This document shows, one piece after another, positions 1-8,364 of a DNA stretch of 64,000 nt (position 1 is the stretch's first letter; the number at the start of each line of letters is the position of its first letter). The stretch is taken from NCBI RefSeq assembly GCF_001613795.1, contig NZ_LPVZ01000019.1, forward strand, positions 1 through 64,000, in the 5' to 3' direction. Made by a program: the position numbers and the translations under genes. The stretch is from Thalassospira sp. MCCC 1A01148. Its GTDB lineage: Bacteria; Pseudomonadota; Alphaproteobacteria; Rhodospirillales; Thalassospiraceae. A model generated the notes under the pieces. The model made no database searches. It saw only the letters and a list, made by a program, of their open reading frames with translations, and was not told the origin of the DNA.

Positions 1-2304
1 GACGCCATCGACATCAACCGTGATCGAACCGGTTGAGGTGGCAACATCCGAACCATCAGCAGATGTCGCTGTCACACCAAGATCAAATGATCCGCTAAAG
101 TCGTCAGCCGGTGTGATCGTCAAACCGTCAAGCTGATCAGAGCTCAGTGTCCACGTGCCATCACTATTATCGGTACCGGCAGAGAGGGTTGCGCCATCCG
201 GAACACCGGAGATCGTCACCGTCAGAGCTTCAGAGCTGTCGGTGAGACCTGCATCAATATCGAGCGCAATGGCACTGTCTTCGTTACCTGAAGCATCGCT
301 GGCATCCAGCGTCGGCGCATCGGCAACGCCTTCAACATCAACCGTGATTGAACCCGTCGCGCTGGCAACGTCTTCACCATCAGCAGATGTCGCCGTCACA
401 CCCAGATCAAACGACCCGCTGAAATCGTCCGGCGGCGTGATGCTCAAACCATCAAGCTGATCAGAACCCAGCGTCCAGGTACCGTCACCATTATCGGTAC
501 CGGCAGAGAGGGTTGCGCCATCCGGAACACCGGAGATCGTCACCGTCAGGGTTTCGCTGGAGTCCGTCAGCCCTGCATCGATATCGAGGGAAATGGCACT
601 GTCTTCATTGCCTGAAGCATCGGACACATCCAGCGTCGGCGCGTCTGCAACACCAGTAACATCGACGGTGACGCTGTCGGTGGCAGTCGCAACATCCGAA
701 CCATCAGCAGACGTCGCTGTCACACCAAGATCAAACGATCCGCTGAAGTCATCCGGCGGTGCAATGCTCAAACCATCAAGCTGATCAGAATTTAGGGTCC
801 AGGTGCCATCGCCATTGTCGGTACCGGCAGAGAGGGTTGCGCCATCCGGCACACCAGAGATGGTCACGGTCAGCGTCTCGCTGGAATCCGTCAGACCTGC
901 ATCGATATCAAGCGCAATCGCACTATCTTCGTTGCCCGACGCATCGGATACATCCAGCGTCGGCGCATCGGCAACGCCTTCAACTTCGACGGTCAGGTTT
1001 TCCATTACGACGGCGCTGTCATCGCCATCTGTCGTCGAAACCAGAACGGAAAGGTCAATATCGCCGCTGAAATTCTCGGCGGGTGTAATGGTCAGGCCTT
1101 CAAGCTGATCAACATCAAGCGTCCAGGTGCCATCGCCGTTATCTGTTCCAGCCGAGAGCGCAGCACCTTCGGGCACACCTTCGATGGTGATCGAGAGGTT
1201 TTCGCTGCCATCAAGAAGCTCGGTATCGATATCAAGTGCGATTGCGCTGTCTTCGCGGCCACTGGCGTCAGAAACAGCAAGGTTTGCACCGTCTGCAACA
1301 CCCGTGACGTCAACCGTGAAGCCAGAATTGACGGTTGACGTATCACCATTGGCTTCACGACTGGTTGCCGCGATATCAAGATCAATGCTGCCACTGAAAT
1401 CTTCCGGCGGCGTCAGGGTCAGGCCGTTCAACTGCCCGGGCAAGAGCGTCCATGAACCATCGCCATTATCTGTCCCGGCCGAAAGCACGGCACCTTCGGG
1501 GACACCGGAAATCGTGATGGACAGGGTTTCACTTCCACTATCAAGGTCATTTAGCGACGCCGACAGATCAAGCGTGATCGCGCTGTCTTCCGCACCGCTC
1601 ACATCGCCAGCATTCAGGCTCGGTGCATCGGCGACCTTGGGTTCTTCAACCTCGATCTCGTCTTCGGTGTCGATTTCGTCATCAAGAAGAAGCTCGTCAT
1701 CTTCTTCAAGGTCGTCTTCAACAACTGCAGATTCTGCTGATGGTGCTTCTTGTGCTGGCGGCACAAAATCGGGTTGCAGGCTATCATCCGTGGCGGGACC
1801 GGCATCTTCACGGTCGCCACGCAATGCATTCGTATCATTGGTCGAAAGCGGGACCTCGGGCAACTCGACCGCGCTGGGTTCGGACTGCAACGAAAGCTCG
1901 TCAGCACCGTCGTTCCCACCGCTACTTTCGAAGCTGTCCGCCCCGGTATCGAGATTGTTTTCAATCTCGGCATTTTCAATCTGAGACAGGGTCTGCTGTT
2001 CGGTCGCCTCTTGGGCTTGCGCACGTTCCTGACGCTGGGCGGCGGCATTTTGACGCAGAAAGGCCTGCTGTTCTTCAGCTTGCGGATTTCGGATCTGGGT
2101 GCCGTAATGCACTGATCCCAGTTCCTGCTCCTGATCTTGCGGACGCGCAGAACCGTCCTGATCGTCATGCATTTCGACCAGTTCGTCCGCGTCGCCATCC
2201 TGACCAAGCCCGCGCTCGATTTCTTCCTGCGCGGCCGCGTTGTCAAGATCACCCCGACCGTCGTCAGAGCGAGAATTTTCAGTATCGCGAAGATCGTCCG
2301 CCAT
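1..2304 (-). CDS. Large repeat adhesin / type I secretion substrate, N-terminal part (runs off left edge)
   Basis: An open frame runs without a stop from the ATG at 2304 to the window edge (768 codons), so the C-terminus, where a type I secretion signal would lie, is not visible. Residues 1-223 are acidic and Gln/Glu/Asp-rich with no Sec signal or membrane segment. From residue 224 there are five tandem Ig/cadherin-like domains of 108-112 residues, each with an N-terminal NEDSAI-type motif, a GVPDGATLSAGTDNGDGTW-type core and a DFSG motif. This fits giant biofilm adhesins of the BapA/LapA/VCBS type. The gene lies 144 bp downstream of, and in line with, the type I secretion genes, so it is very probably their substrate. 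I saw no clear LapG-type cleavage motif; the AAAQ stretches in the N-terminal region are only loosely similar. The exact adhesin class is inference. Confidence 0.85.
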   Translation of the reverse strand, partial: MADDLRDTENSRSDDGRGDLDNAAAQEEIERGLGQDGDADELVEMHDDQDGSARPQDQEQELGSVHYGTQIRNPQAEEQQAFLRQNAAAQRQERAQAQEATEQQTLSQIENAEIENNLDTGADSFESSGGNDGADELSLQSEPSAVELPEVPLSTNDTNALRGDREDAGPATDDSLQPDFVPPAQEAPSAESAVVEDDLEEDDELLLDDEIDTEDEIEVEEPKVADAPSLNAGDVSGAEDSAITLDLSASLNDLDSGSETLSITISGVPEGAVLSAGTDNGDGSWTLLPGQLNGLTLTPPEDFSGSIDLDIAATSREANGDTSTVNSGFTVDVTGVADGANLAVSDASGREDSAIALDIDTELLDGSENLSITIEGVPEGAALSAGTDNGDGTWTLDVDQLEGLTITPAENFSGDIDLSVLVSTTDGDDSAVVMENLTVEVEGVADAPTLDVSDASGNEDSAIALDIDAGLTDSSETLTVTISGVPDGATLSAGTDNGDGTWTLNSDQLDGLSIAPPDDFSGSFDLGVTATSADGSDVATATDSVTVDVTGVADAPTLDVSDASGNEDSAISLDIDAGLTDSSETLTVTISGVPDGATLSAGTDNGDGTWTLGSDQLDGLSITPPDDFSGSFDLGVTATSADGEDVASATGSITVDVEGVADAPTLDASDASGNEDSAIALDIDAGLTDSSEALTVTISGVPDGATLSAGTDNSDGTWTLSSDQLDGLTITPADDFSGSFDLGVTATSADGSDVATSTGSITVDVDGV
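4..1635 (-). repeat. Five tandem 324-336 bp repeats encoding Ig-like domains
   Basis: On the minus strand, units run 1635-1300 (336 bp), 1299-976, 975-652, 651-328 and 327-4 (324 bp each). The last codon in the window starts a sixth. Units 3-5 are almost identical at DNA level, while the first two are diverged, so the inner units look like recent tandem duplications or gene-converted copies. They sit wholly inside the adhesin reading frame. Confidence 0.93.
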
Positions 2305-2352
2305 CTAACCCATTCTCCGTAAAGCGCGGGACAGGATAGCCCCAGCCCACAC

Positions 2353-2372
2353 TTCTATACCTTAGTATAGAA
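2353..2372. promoter_or_regulatory. Perfect 8-bp inverted repeat upstream of the adhesin
   Basis: Arms TTCTATAC and GTATAGAA flank a CTTA loop, in the 144-bp gap between the hlyD-like stop and the adhesin start. Read on the minus strand it contains TATACT, which resembles a -10 element. It is AT-rich with no T-tract, so an operator or promoter is likelier than a terminator. Confidence 0.4.
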
Positions 2373-2448
2373 TCACTGATAGAAACCAGTGAAATGTACG
2401 GCCAGGCAGTAGAAATGAATCACATTTCCAGCGGGACCAGAATTTTGC

Positions 2449-3804
2449 TCAGCGTTCGCTAAACGCTTGATCAAGCGAGACATAAACCGGCTTCAACAGA
2501 TATTGAAGAAGAGTACGCTCCCCGGTCTGGATATCGGCCTGAACCGTCATCCCGGGTATGATCTTCTGAGCTGTTGCCCCTTCGCCGACAGCATCGGCTT
2601 CCAGCGCAACTTTGCCTTTATAATACGGACGTCCATCTTCATCAACAAAAGTAGAGGCCGAAATCGATACCAATTCACCCTGAATCCCGCCATAGCGGAT
2701 AAAATCAAACGCGCTGACCTTGACCGTCACCGGCTGACCAAGGTGAACATGACCGATATCCTCGGTCGAAATGCGGGTTTCGGCAATCAGCACATCGTCA
2801 ATCGGGACAAGCTCCATCACCACCTGTGCTGGCGCAATGACCCCGCCGATGGTGGTGAACTGCAGGCCCTTGATGTAGCCGCGCGTTGGCGCGACGATTT
2901 CAAGTCGCGCCACGCGATCACGCAGTTTGCGCAATGCTTCACGGGCCTGTGCAATTTCCCCGCCCAATCGGCCAAGCTCGGTAATTGATTCTTCGCGCTG
3001 GCTTTTCTCAAGTTCATTGAGGCGCAGCTTCGCCTCGGCAATGGTTTCACGTGCACGGGCCTGTTCGGCAACCACGCCGGAAAGGTTGCCTTGTGCCTCG
3101 TTCAGCTCACGCTGGATATTAAGAAACAGAACCTTGGAATTCAGCCCCTGCTCATAAAGCGAACGGCGCATCGTCACTTCCTGGCTAAGCAAATCAACTG
3201 ATTTGCGAAGGGTTGCTTCCTGCTCGCTCAGTTGGGCCAGCTCGGCATTGCGTTCCTTGATCTGAACCTGAAGGATTTCGTTCTGGTTCGCATCAAGTTC
3301 GGTCTGAATGCGATAGATTTCCTCCTGATTTTGCGCCAGTTCCGGATAGCGTTCATGAAGAATTGTGAAATCCGGTTCGCGCCCCTCGGCCAGCGCGCGG
3401 AACCTTTCGGCTTCAAGCTGCAAATTACCCAGCCGCGTTTCGGTCTGGGAAAGCTCCGCCTGCGCCCCGTCGGCCTTGAGGCGAAGAAGGACCTGACCCT
3501 TTTCAACAAGGTCGCCATCGCGCACCATGATCTCTTCGATGATGCCGCCTTCAAGATGCTGGATCTTGTTGACCGCACTGGTTGGCATGACCTGCCCGAA
3601 CGTGATCGCAGTTTCCTTGATTTCGGTGGTCGCAGACCATGCGATCAAGGCAAGGAAGCCGACCGAAAGCATCACCATGGCGGAACGCACAAAGACGGAA
3701 ATGCCCCCCTCTTCAAGCAACACGGCATGCGACAAATAGCGCGCCATGCGCCGCGAGCGCCGGAACCGCTGAATCGCAGTATCCCGAACTGCTGCATCAC
3801 TCAT
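2449..3804 (-). CDS. Type I secretion membrane fusion protein, HlyD family
   Basis: This 451-residue periplasmic adaptor would link the inner-membrane ABC exporter to an outer-membrane TolC-type channel. A short cytoplasmic N-terminus is followed by one membrane segment at about residues 38-58. A lipoyl-like half-motif (QHLEGGIIEEIMVRDGDLVEKGQ) comes next, then a long coiled-coil hairpin at about 120-280, then the second lipoyl half and a beta-barrel domain containing PTRGYIKGL. Length and order match HlyD/PrtE/LapC proteins. The ATG at 3804 overlaps the stop of the upstream ABC gene by four bases (ATGA), implying translational coupling. No TolC-like gene is in the window, so the outer-membrane partner must be encoded elsewhere. 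Confidence 0.93.
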   Translation of the reverse strand: MSDAAVRDTAIQRFRRSRRMARYLSHAVLLEEGGISVFVRSAMVMLSVGFLALIAWSATTEIKETAITFGQVMPTSAVNKIQHLEGGIIEEIMVRDGDLVEKGQVLLRLKADGAQAELSQTETRLGNLQLEAERFRALAEGREPDFTILHERYPELAQNQEEIYRIQTELDANQNEILQVQIKERNAELAQLSEQEATLRKSVDLLSQEVTMRRSLYEQGLNSKVLFLNIQRELNEAQGNLSGVVAEQARARETIAEAKLRLNELEKSQREESITELGRLGGEIAQAREALRKLRDRVARLEIVAPTRGYIKGLQFTTIGGVIAPAQVVMELVPIDDVLIAETRISTEDIGHVHLGQPVTVKVSAFDFIRYGGIQGELVSISASTFVDEDGRPYYKGKVALEADAVGEGATAQKIIPGMTVQADIQTGERTLLQYLLKPVYVSLDQAFSER

Positions 3805-5942
3805 AGGTAGCCTCCGTCTATCACTTGTTGCTTGATGCGTTCGGGCGGGCCGTCCCCGCGCAGTTGCCCGCCATCAAGGACAAGAATGCGGTCTGCCAAA
3901 TCCAGGTGACTTGGCCGATGGGTAATCAAAAAGATGGTCGAACCACCGCGCAGGCGATTGATCGTGCTTTGGAAGGCACGGTCGGCCCGCTGGTCCAGAC
4001 CATTGGTAGGTTCATCAAACAGAATAATTGGCGCTTCACGCACAAGCGCACGCGCAAGTGCCAGACGCTGCAGGAAACTGGCAGAAAAGCGCGAAGAATG
4101 CTGATCGCCGACACGGGTCTTGAAACCGTTGGGCAGCGCTTCGACTTCATCAAGAATGCCAGCCGCCATACAAGCCATCCGCAAATCATCAGGCGCGGCC
4201 ACCGGGTTGGCCAAACGCAGGTTCTGCGCAATGGACCCCCGGAAAAACTCGATATCCTGCGGCACATAGGAAATGGCCTGACGCAAGGTCTGCGGATCCA
4301 TCTGACGGATATCGGCCCCATCGATCAGAACCGCGCCGGCCTGGGGCTGGTACATGCCTGCCACAAGCTTGATCAGGGATGATTTACCGGCACCATTGGC
4401 ACCAACAACCGCCACGACCTGCCCCGGCTTGATTTCAAAGTTCACCCCGACCAGTGCCGGGTCGGAATCAGCTGTGTAGCGGAAACTGACACGTGAAAAT
4501 GTCACCGCCCCGTCAAAACGATGCTGCTCGACCGAGCGCGGCACCAGATCACCTTCCGGCGCGATGGTCATCAACCGGTTGATCTGGCGTACGCTGCCAC
4601 GCAACTGTGCCAGTCGCGGCAATCCAAGAAATGCCTGATTGATCGGGCCCAGAACCCGCCATGCCAGCATCATGGATGCCACCAGCGCACCGACGCTCAT
4701 TTGCGCATCCATCACGCGTTGCGCCCCAAACGCCAGAACAAGCGCACCGGACGTAATCATCAAAACCTGTGCGGATGTGTTGATCACGTTATTGACCATG
4801 GCAACGCGATAACCGGCATAGGCAGTATCAGCAGATATATCGCGGAAACGCGCAAGCCAGCGTTTTTCAGATGCGGTGTATTTCAAGGCCGACATCTTGC
4901 CGACCGTTTCCACAAGAAACTCCTGTCGGCTTGCACCATGCCGGCCCAACTCGGACACGCGGCGCGCGACAATCGGAAATGCCACGATACCGATCAGGGC
5001 GAACACCCCGATCAGGGCAATCGGGATCAGGGCAAGCCAGCCGCCAAGATAGAACATGACAATCAGGAAAAGCGGGACGAACGGAATTTCCATAACCACC
5101 AGAGCCATCGGCCCAGTGAAAAATTCGCGCACGCTTTCAAAATCGCGAATGCGTGAAATCTGCACGCCGACCGGGGCGCGTTCGGTAAAGGCCGGTGGCA
5201 AGGATAACAAACGTTCGAAAATCGCACCGCTGACCAGTGTATCAAGCCGTGCACCGAAATGACTGACAATCTGGCTTCGCAAGGTACGCAAAACCCAGCT
5301 CAGGATCAGGACAATCCCGATCCCGATGGAAAACTGGATCAACATCGGAATGGAGCGCGTTCCGATCACCCGGTCATAAATACCCATGATGAAAATCGGC
5401 GTCGCCAGTGCCATGATGTTGAGCACAAAGGTCATCGTCAGCAATTGATAACCAAGCTTCGAGAACCGGTCGGCAATGCCGCCAAACCAGCCGCGTTTAT
5501 CATCTTCGAGATAACGTTCACGACGATCCGCCGCCGAAAACTGATAAATCTTGCCCGGAATGGCCGACAGCTTGATGACCATTTCCCGGTCTGTGCCACC
5601 GTCAAAGACACGCACGCCATTTTCTTCGGGGCGGATTACGACCAGGGCCGTGCCTTCGTCGGGAACGAACAGACAGGGCATCATCCGTTCATCAATCAGA
5701 TCAAACGTCGCATCGATTTCGCGCGACTGATAGTTCAGATGCGCCAGAACGTTTCGGAAATCGGTCAGATCAAGCGCCTGATCCATGTGCGGCAGGGCCT
5801 CGGCAACCTGACGCGGCAATCCGCGCCAACCAAGCGCCTGAAGCAAAGGCCAAACACATGCGTCGAAATCGGACTGCGCGTCCGTGCTTTCCAGGCCCAT
5901 GCGATAGTTCAGCGCAAAGTCCATGTTTTCGAGTTTTTTCAT
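3801..5942 (-). CDS. Type I secretion ABC transporter with N-terminal C39-like domain
   Basis: This 713-residue exporter subunit has about 150 N-terminal residues resembling the peptidase-like C39 domain of HlyB/LapB proteins. No catalytic Cys/His pair is obvious, so it is probably a substrate-docking domain. Six membrane segments follow, then a nucleotide-binding domain with Walker A GANGAGKSS, Q-loop YVPQD, Walker B ILFDEPTNGLD and H-loop LITHRPS. The position of the LSGGQ signature reads FSASFLQ, which is non-canonical. The gene overlaps both neighbours by ATGA, so the two ABC genes and the HlyD gene form one translationally coupled operon. A heterodimer with the upstream ABC protein is inferred. 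Confidence 0.92.
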   Translation of the reverse strand: MKKLENMDFALNYRMGLESTDAQSDFDACVWPLLQALGWRGLPRQVAEALPHMDQALDLTDFRNVLAHLNYQSREIDATFDLIDERMMPCLFVPDEGTALVVIRPEENGVRVFDGGTDREMVIKLSAIPGKIYQFSAADRRERYLEDDKRGWFGGIADRFSKLGYQLLTMTFVLNIMALATPIFIMGIYDRVIGTRSIPMLIQFSIGIGIVLILSWVLRTLRSQIVSHFGARLDTLVSGAIFERLLSLPPAFTERAPVGVQISRIRDFESVREFFTGPMALVVMEIPFVPLFLIVMFYLGGWLALIPIALIGVFALIGIVAFPIVARRVSELGRHGASRQEFLVETVGKMSALKYTASEKRWLARFRDISADTAYAGYRVAMVNNVINTSAQVLMITSGALVLAFGAQRVMDAQMSVGALVASMMLAWRVLGPINQAFLGLPRLAQLRGSVRQINRLMTIAPEGDLVPRSVEQHRFDGAVTFSRVSFRYTADSDPALVGVNFEIKPGQVVAVVGANGAGKSSLIKLVAGMYQPQAGAVLIDGADIRQMDPQTLRQAISYVPQDIEFFRGSIAQNLRLANPVAAPDDLRMACMAAGILDEVEALPNGFKTRVGDQHSSRFSASFLQRLALARALVREAPIILFDEPTNGLDQRADRAFQSTINRLRGGSTIFLITHRPSHLDLADRILVLDGGQLRGDGPPERIKQQVIDGGYL

Positions 5943-7660
5943 CGTACCCCCGTCCCGGCCGCTTGCGACTTGGCATCCTCGCCAAGGGCAGCGGTTTTGT
6001 TGGTACGACGCAGAACAGGCACAAGATGCTTGTCGATCAGACGGTACTGTTTATTGGCCATCGCAATCAGCGACGGTCGATGCGATACCATCACCAGCGT
6101 ACAGTGGCGTTTAAGCTCCATCATCAGGCTGGTCATGATGTTATCGCCCGCGATATCAAGCGAACTGTTGGCTTCGTCAAACAGGACAATCCGCGGATAG
6201 TCGATCAGGGCACGGGCAACAGCAATGCGCTGCTTCACCCCGCGCGGCAATGTTTCGGATGCCTGCCCGCCGACCTCGGTGTCATAGCCTTCGGGCATGC
6301 GCATAACGATGCTGTCCAGTCCAAGACGCCGCGAAATCTCGATCACGCGGTCCACGCTGATTTCCTTGCGAAAACCGGTAATGTTTTCAAGGATCGTTCC
6401 CTTGAACATCACACCATGTTGCGGCAGATAGGCAATCTGGCGACGGGTGGATTCGGCTGAGTAGTCTGCCGGGTTCTTGCCATCGAGCAACACGTCACCG
6501 CGATCCGGGCGCAAGGCCCCCATCAACAACCACAAAAGGGTGGTTTTGCCCGTTCCATTATCGCCGGTAATCGCGATGCACTCACCGGGCTCCACCTTCA
6601 AATCCAGATCTTCAAAGATTTTTTTGCCGTCAGCGTGCGAGAACGCGACGTTGCGCAGTTCGATCTTGCCATCAAGCAGTGGCATGTCAGACGCACCGAG
6701 TTCGTCTTCTTCTTCGATCTCAAACAGCTCATTGACCCGTTGGCGGGCAACACGAATGTTCTGGAACTGTGTCCACAGGGTCATGGCACGTTGCAATGGC
6801 TGGATCGAACGCCCCGACAGCATCGTGCAGGCCGCAAGACCACCAACCGTCAGTTCGCCGTCAATCACAAGCACACTGCCCATCGCCGCCACCAGCACCA
6901 TGGTCAGCATGGAAAATGTCGCACTGGCATTAACCGCAGCATGCGCTGATCGTGCTGCACGCAGGTCATCACCCGCACATTGTGACTGGAGCTGATCATG
7001 ACGACGGATCATCAGGTTTTCCATCGCCATCGATTTGATGGTGTGAATGCCCGTCAGGGTCTCGATGATGAAGTTGTAACGCCGTTCATCGGACTGGCTC
7101 CGGTCATCAAGGGCTGAACGCAATTGATGACCCAAAAACACCGCGGTCAAAAGGAACGCCGCAAGAATGGCCAGCGGCACAAAGACCAGATATCCGCCGA
7201 TCACCGCAATCAGAGCCAGGAACAGAACGATAAATGGCAGGTCCACAACCGCCCCGATCGCCTGACCGGAATAGAAATCGCGCAGCATGTTCAGGCTGTT
7301 AAGACGCTGCAAATGCAGCCCCGGCGCAGTTTTCCCATAGTCGGTCAAACTTGCAGCCAGCAGATGTCCTACCGCCTGTTGTGAACTGTGATGCTCAAAC
7401 TTTGCCGCAGAAAGCGACGAGATATATGCCCGCCCGAGACGCATGATCGCTTCAAGGATAATTGCCCCCAAAACCCCAAAGATCAAAAGCGTCAGCGTCG
7501 GGATCGAACTGTGCGGCAGCACCCGGTCATAGACCTGCAACAGCGTAATCGGCAGGGCAAGCGTCAGCAGGTTGATCACCAAAGCCGTGATCAACAGTGC
7601 AAAGCGACCGGTACGCAAGTGCGACAATGCACCGATATTTAATCGAGACCGACGTCTCAT
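5939..7660 (-). CDS. Type I secretion ABC permease/ATPase, first gene of operon
   Basis: This 573-residue protein has the transmembrane-NBD layout of PrtD-like exporters and lacks the C39-like domain of its neighbour. Membrane segments occupy about residues 20-300. The NBD has Walker A GDNGTGKTT, Q-loop YLPQH, Walker B IVLFDEANSSLD and H-loop MVSHRPS. The signature reads LPRGVKQ instead of LSGGQ. Two different ABC subunits with one HlyD adaptor is unusual, because classical type I systems use an ABC homodimer. Both subunits keep the Walker B glutamate, so neither is plainly dead, but both signature motifs deviate. Function is inferred from neighbours and domain order. Confidence 0.9.
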   Translation of the reverse strand: MRRRSRLNIGALSHLRTGRFALLITALVINLLTLALPITLLQVYDRVLPHSSIPTLTLLIFGVLGAIILEAIMRLGRAYISSLSAAKFEHHSSQQAVGHLLAASLTDYGKTAPGLHLQRLNSLNMLRDFYSGQAIGAVVDLPFIVLFLALIAVIGGYLVFVPLAILAAFLLTAVFLGHQLRSALDDRSQSDERRYNFIIETLTGIHTIKSMAMENLMIRRHDQLQSQCAGDDLRAARSAHAAVNASATFSMLTMVLVAAMGSVLVIDGELTVGGLAACTMLSGRSIQPLQRAMTLWTQFQNIRVARQRVNELFEIEEEDELGASDMPLLDGKIELRNVAFSHADGKKIFEDLDLKVEPGECIAITGDNGTGKTTLLWLLMGALRPDRGDVLLDGKNPADYSAESTRRQIAYLPQHGVMFKGTILENITGFRKEISVDRVIEISRRLGLDSIVMRMPEGYDTEVGGQASETLPRGVKQRIAVARALIDYPRIVLFDEANSSLDIAGDNIMTSLMMELKRHCTLVMVSHRPSLIAMANKQYRLIDKHLVPVLRRTNKTAALGEDAKSQAAGTGVR

Positions 7661-7689
7661 CAGGCTGGCAAGCTCCAGAACTTTACAAG

Positions 7690-7713
7690 ATCCACCACAC
7701 CAAAGTGGTGGAT
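7690..7713. promoter_or_regulatory. 9-bp inverted repeat upstream of the secretion operon
   Basis: Perfect arms ATCCACCAC and GTGGTGGAT enclose a 6-base loop, 30 bp upstream of the first ABC gene. There is no T-run on either side, so this looks more like an operator or 5' leader hairpin than a terminator of the preceding S4-protein gene. Confidence 0.4.
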
Positions 7714-7861
7714 ATATACCATCAGATAGGATGCATACTGGATCGCCTCACCAGACGCAAGAAGATCGTGGCAATAACACAACCTGATATGATCTACATC
7801 TTACCGGGAATAACCGGCCACGGATCAGCGGCAGGATAAACGTCAGTATCGCCAGACCATT

Positions 7862-8275
7862 TTAAGCATCACCACCTTCGCCGCGCAACCGATCGAGTGC
7901 CCGGCGCTCAGCCTTTGTCGGGCGGCCCGCCCCGGCTTCACGTTCGGCAACGGGGGCGGTGCGGATGTCAGATGCGACTTCTTTCCTTGGCATGCGCGGC
8001 GGCGAATGATCGGCATAAAGGGTCTGCGCTTCCGGTGCCGGGCCACGACGCACACCAAGGGCCATGATCTCGACCACACGCAGATGCGGGCCCTGAAAGA
8101 ACTGAAGGCGGTCACCGACGACGATCGTGACGCTTGCCTTGGAAACCGACTGACCATTCAAAACAATATGGCCAGACTGGCAGGCCTTGCTGGCAAGCGA
8201 CCGGGTTTTGTAAAACCGCGCGTGCCATAGCCATTTATCAATCCTGAGCTTCTCTGCCTGTTCCGCCACGGCCAA
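7862..8275 (-). CDS. hslR: S4-domain RNA-binding protein, Hsp15 family
   Basis: This 137-residue protein has an N-terminal S4 RNA-binding fold (LRIDKWLWHARFYKTRSLASKAC, then SGHIVLNGQSV and VGDRL) followed by a basic, Ala/Arg-rich tail. Hsp15 binds stalled 50S subunits carrying nascent chains and helps recycle them. The start used is TTG at 8275, with AGGA five bases upstream; a GTG two codons later (8269) is also possible. In many alphaproteobacteria a protein of this type follows the Suv3-like helicase gene, as here, 89 bp downstream and in the same direction. Confidence 0.87.
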   Translation of the reverse strand: MAVAEQAEKLRIDKWLWHARFYKTRSLASKACQSGHIVLNGQSVSKASVTIVVGDRLQFFQGPHLRVVEIMALGVRRGPAPEAQTLYADHSPPRMPRKEVASDIRTAPVAEREAGAGRPTKAERRALDRLRGEGGDA

Positions 8276-8319
8276 CGATTTCCTGCACTAACGGGATACA
8301 ACACACTTGGAAAGCAGAA

Positions 8320-8341
8320 CGGCGACCCACAAGGGTCGCCG
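8320..8341 (-). terminator. Strong hairpin between helicase and hslR genes
   Basis: A perfect 9-bp GC stem (CGGCGACCC/GGGTCGCCG) has a 4-base loop. It is followed on the minus strand only by a weak pyrimidine tract. It could be an attenuating terminator or a processing site between co-directional genes. Confidence 0.4.
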
Positions 8342-8364
8342 CACAGCCATAATATCTGAGATGA

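Noticed and set aside
4-1635. CRISPR-like regular repeats
   Set aside because: The period is 324 bp, in frame, and the repeats encode Ig-like domains; there are no short repeat/spacer units.
127-2252. Several plus- and minus-strand frames rich in Ser/Thr over the adhesin repeats
   Set aside because: They are shadows of the repeated reading frame on the minus strand at 1-2304, which is the only frame with coherent domains.
1636-2304. LapG-type cleavage site in the adhesin N-terminus
   Set aside because: Only AAAQ stretches are present, not the usual TAAG/PAAG context, and no lapG or lapD pair is adjacent.
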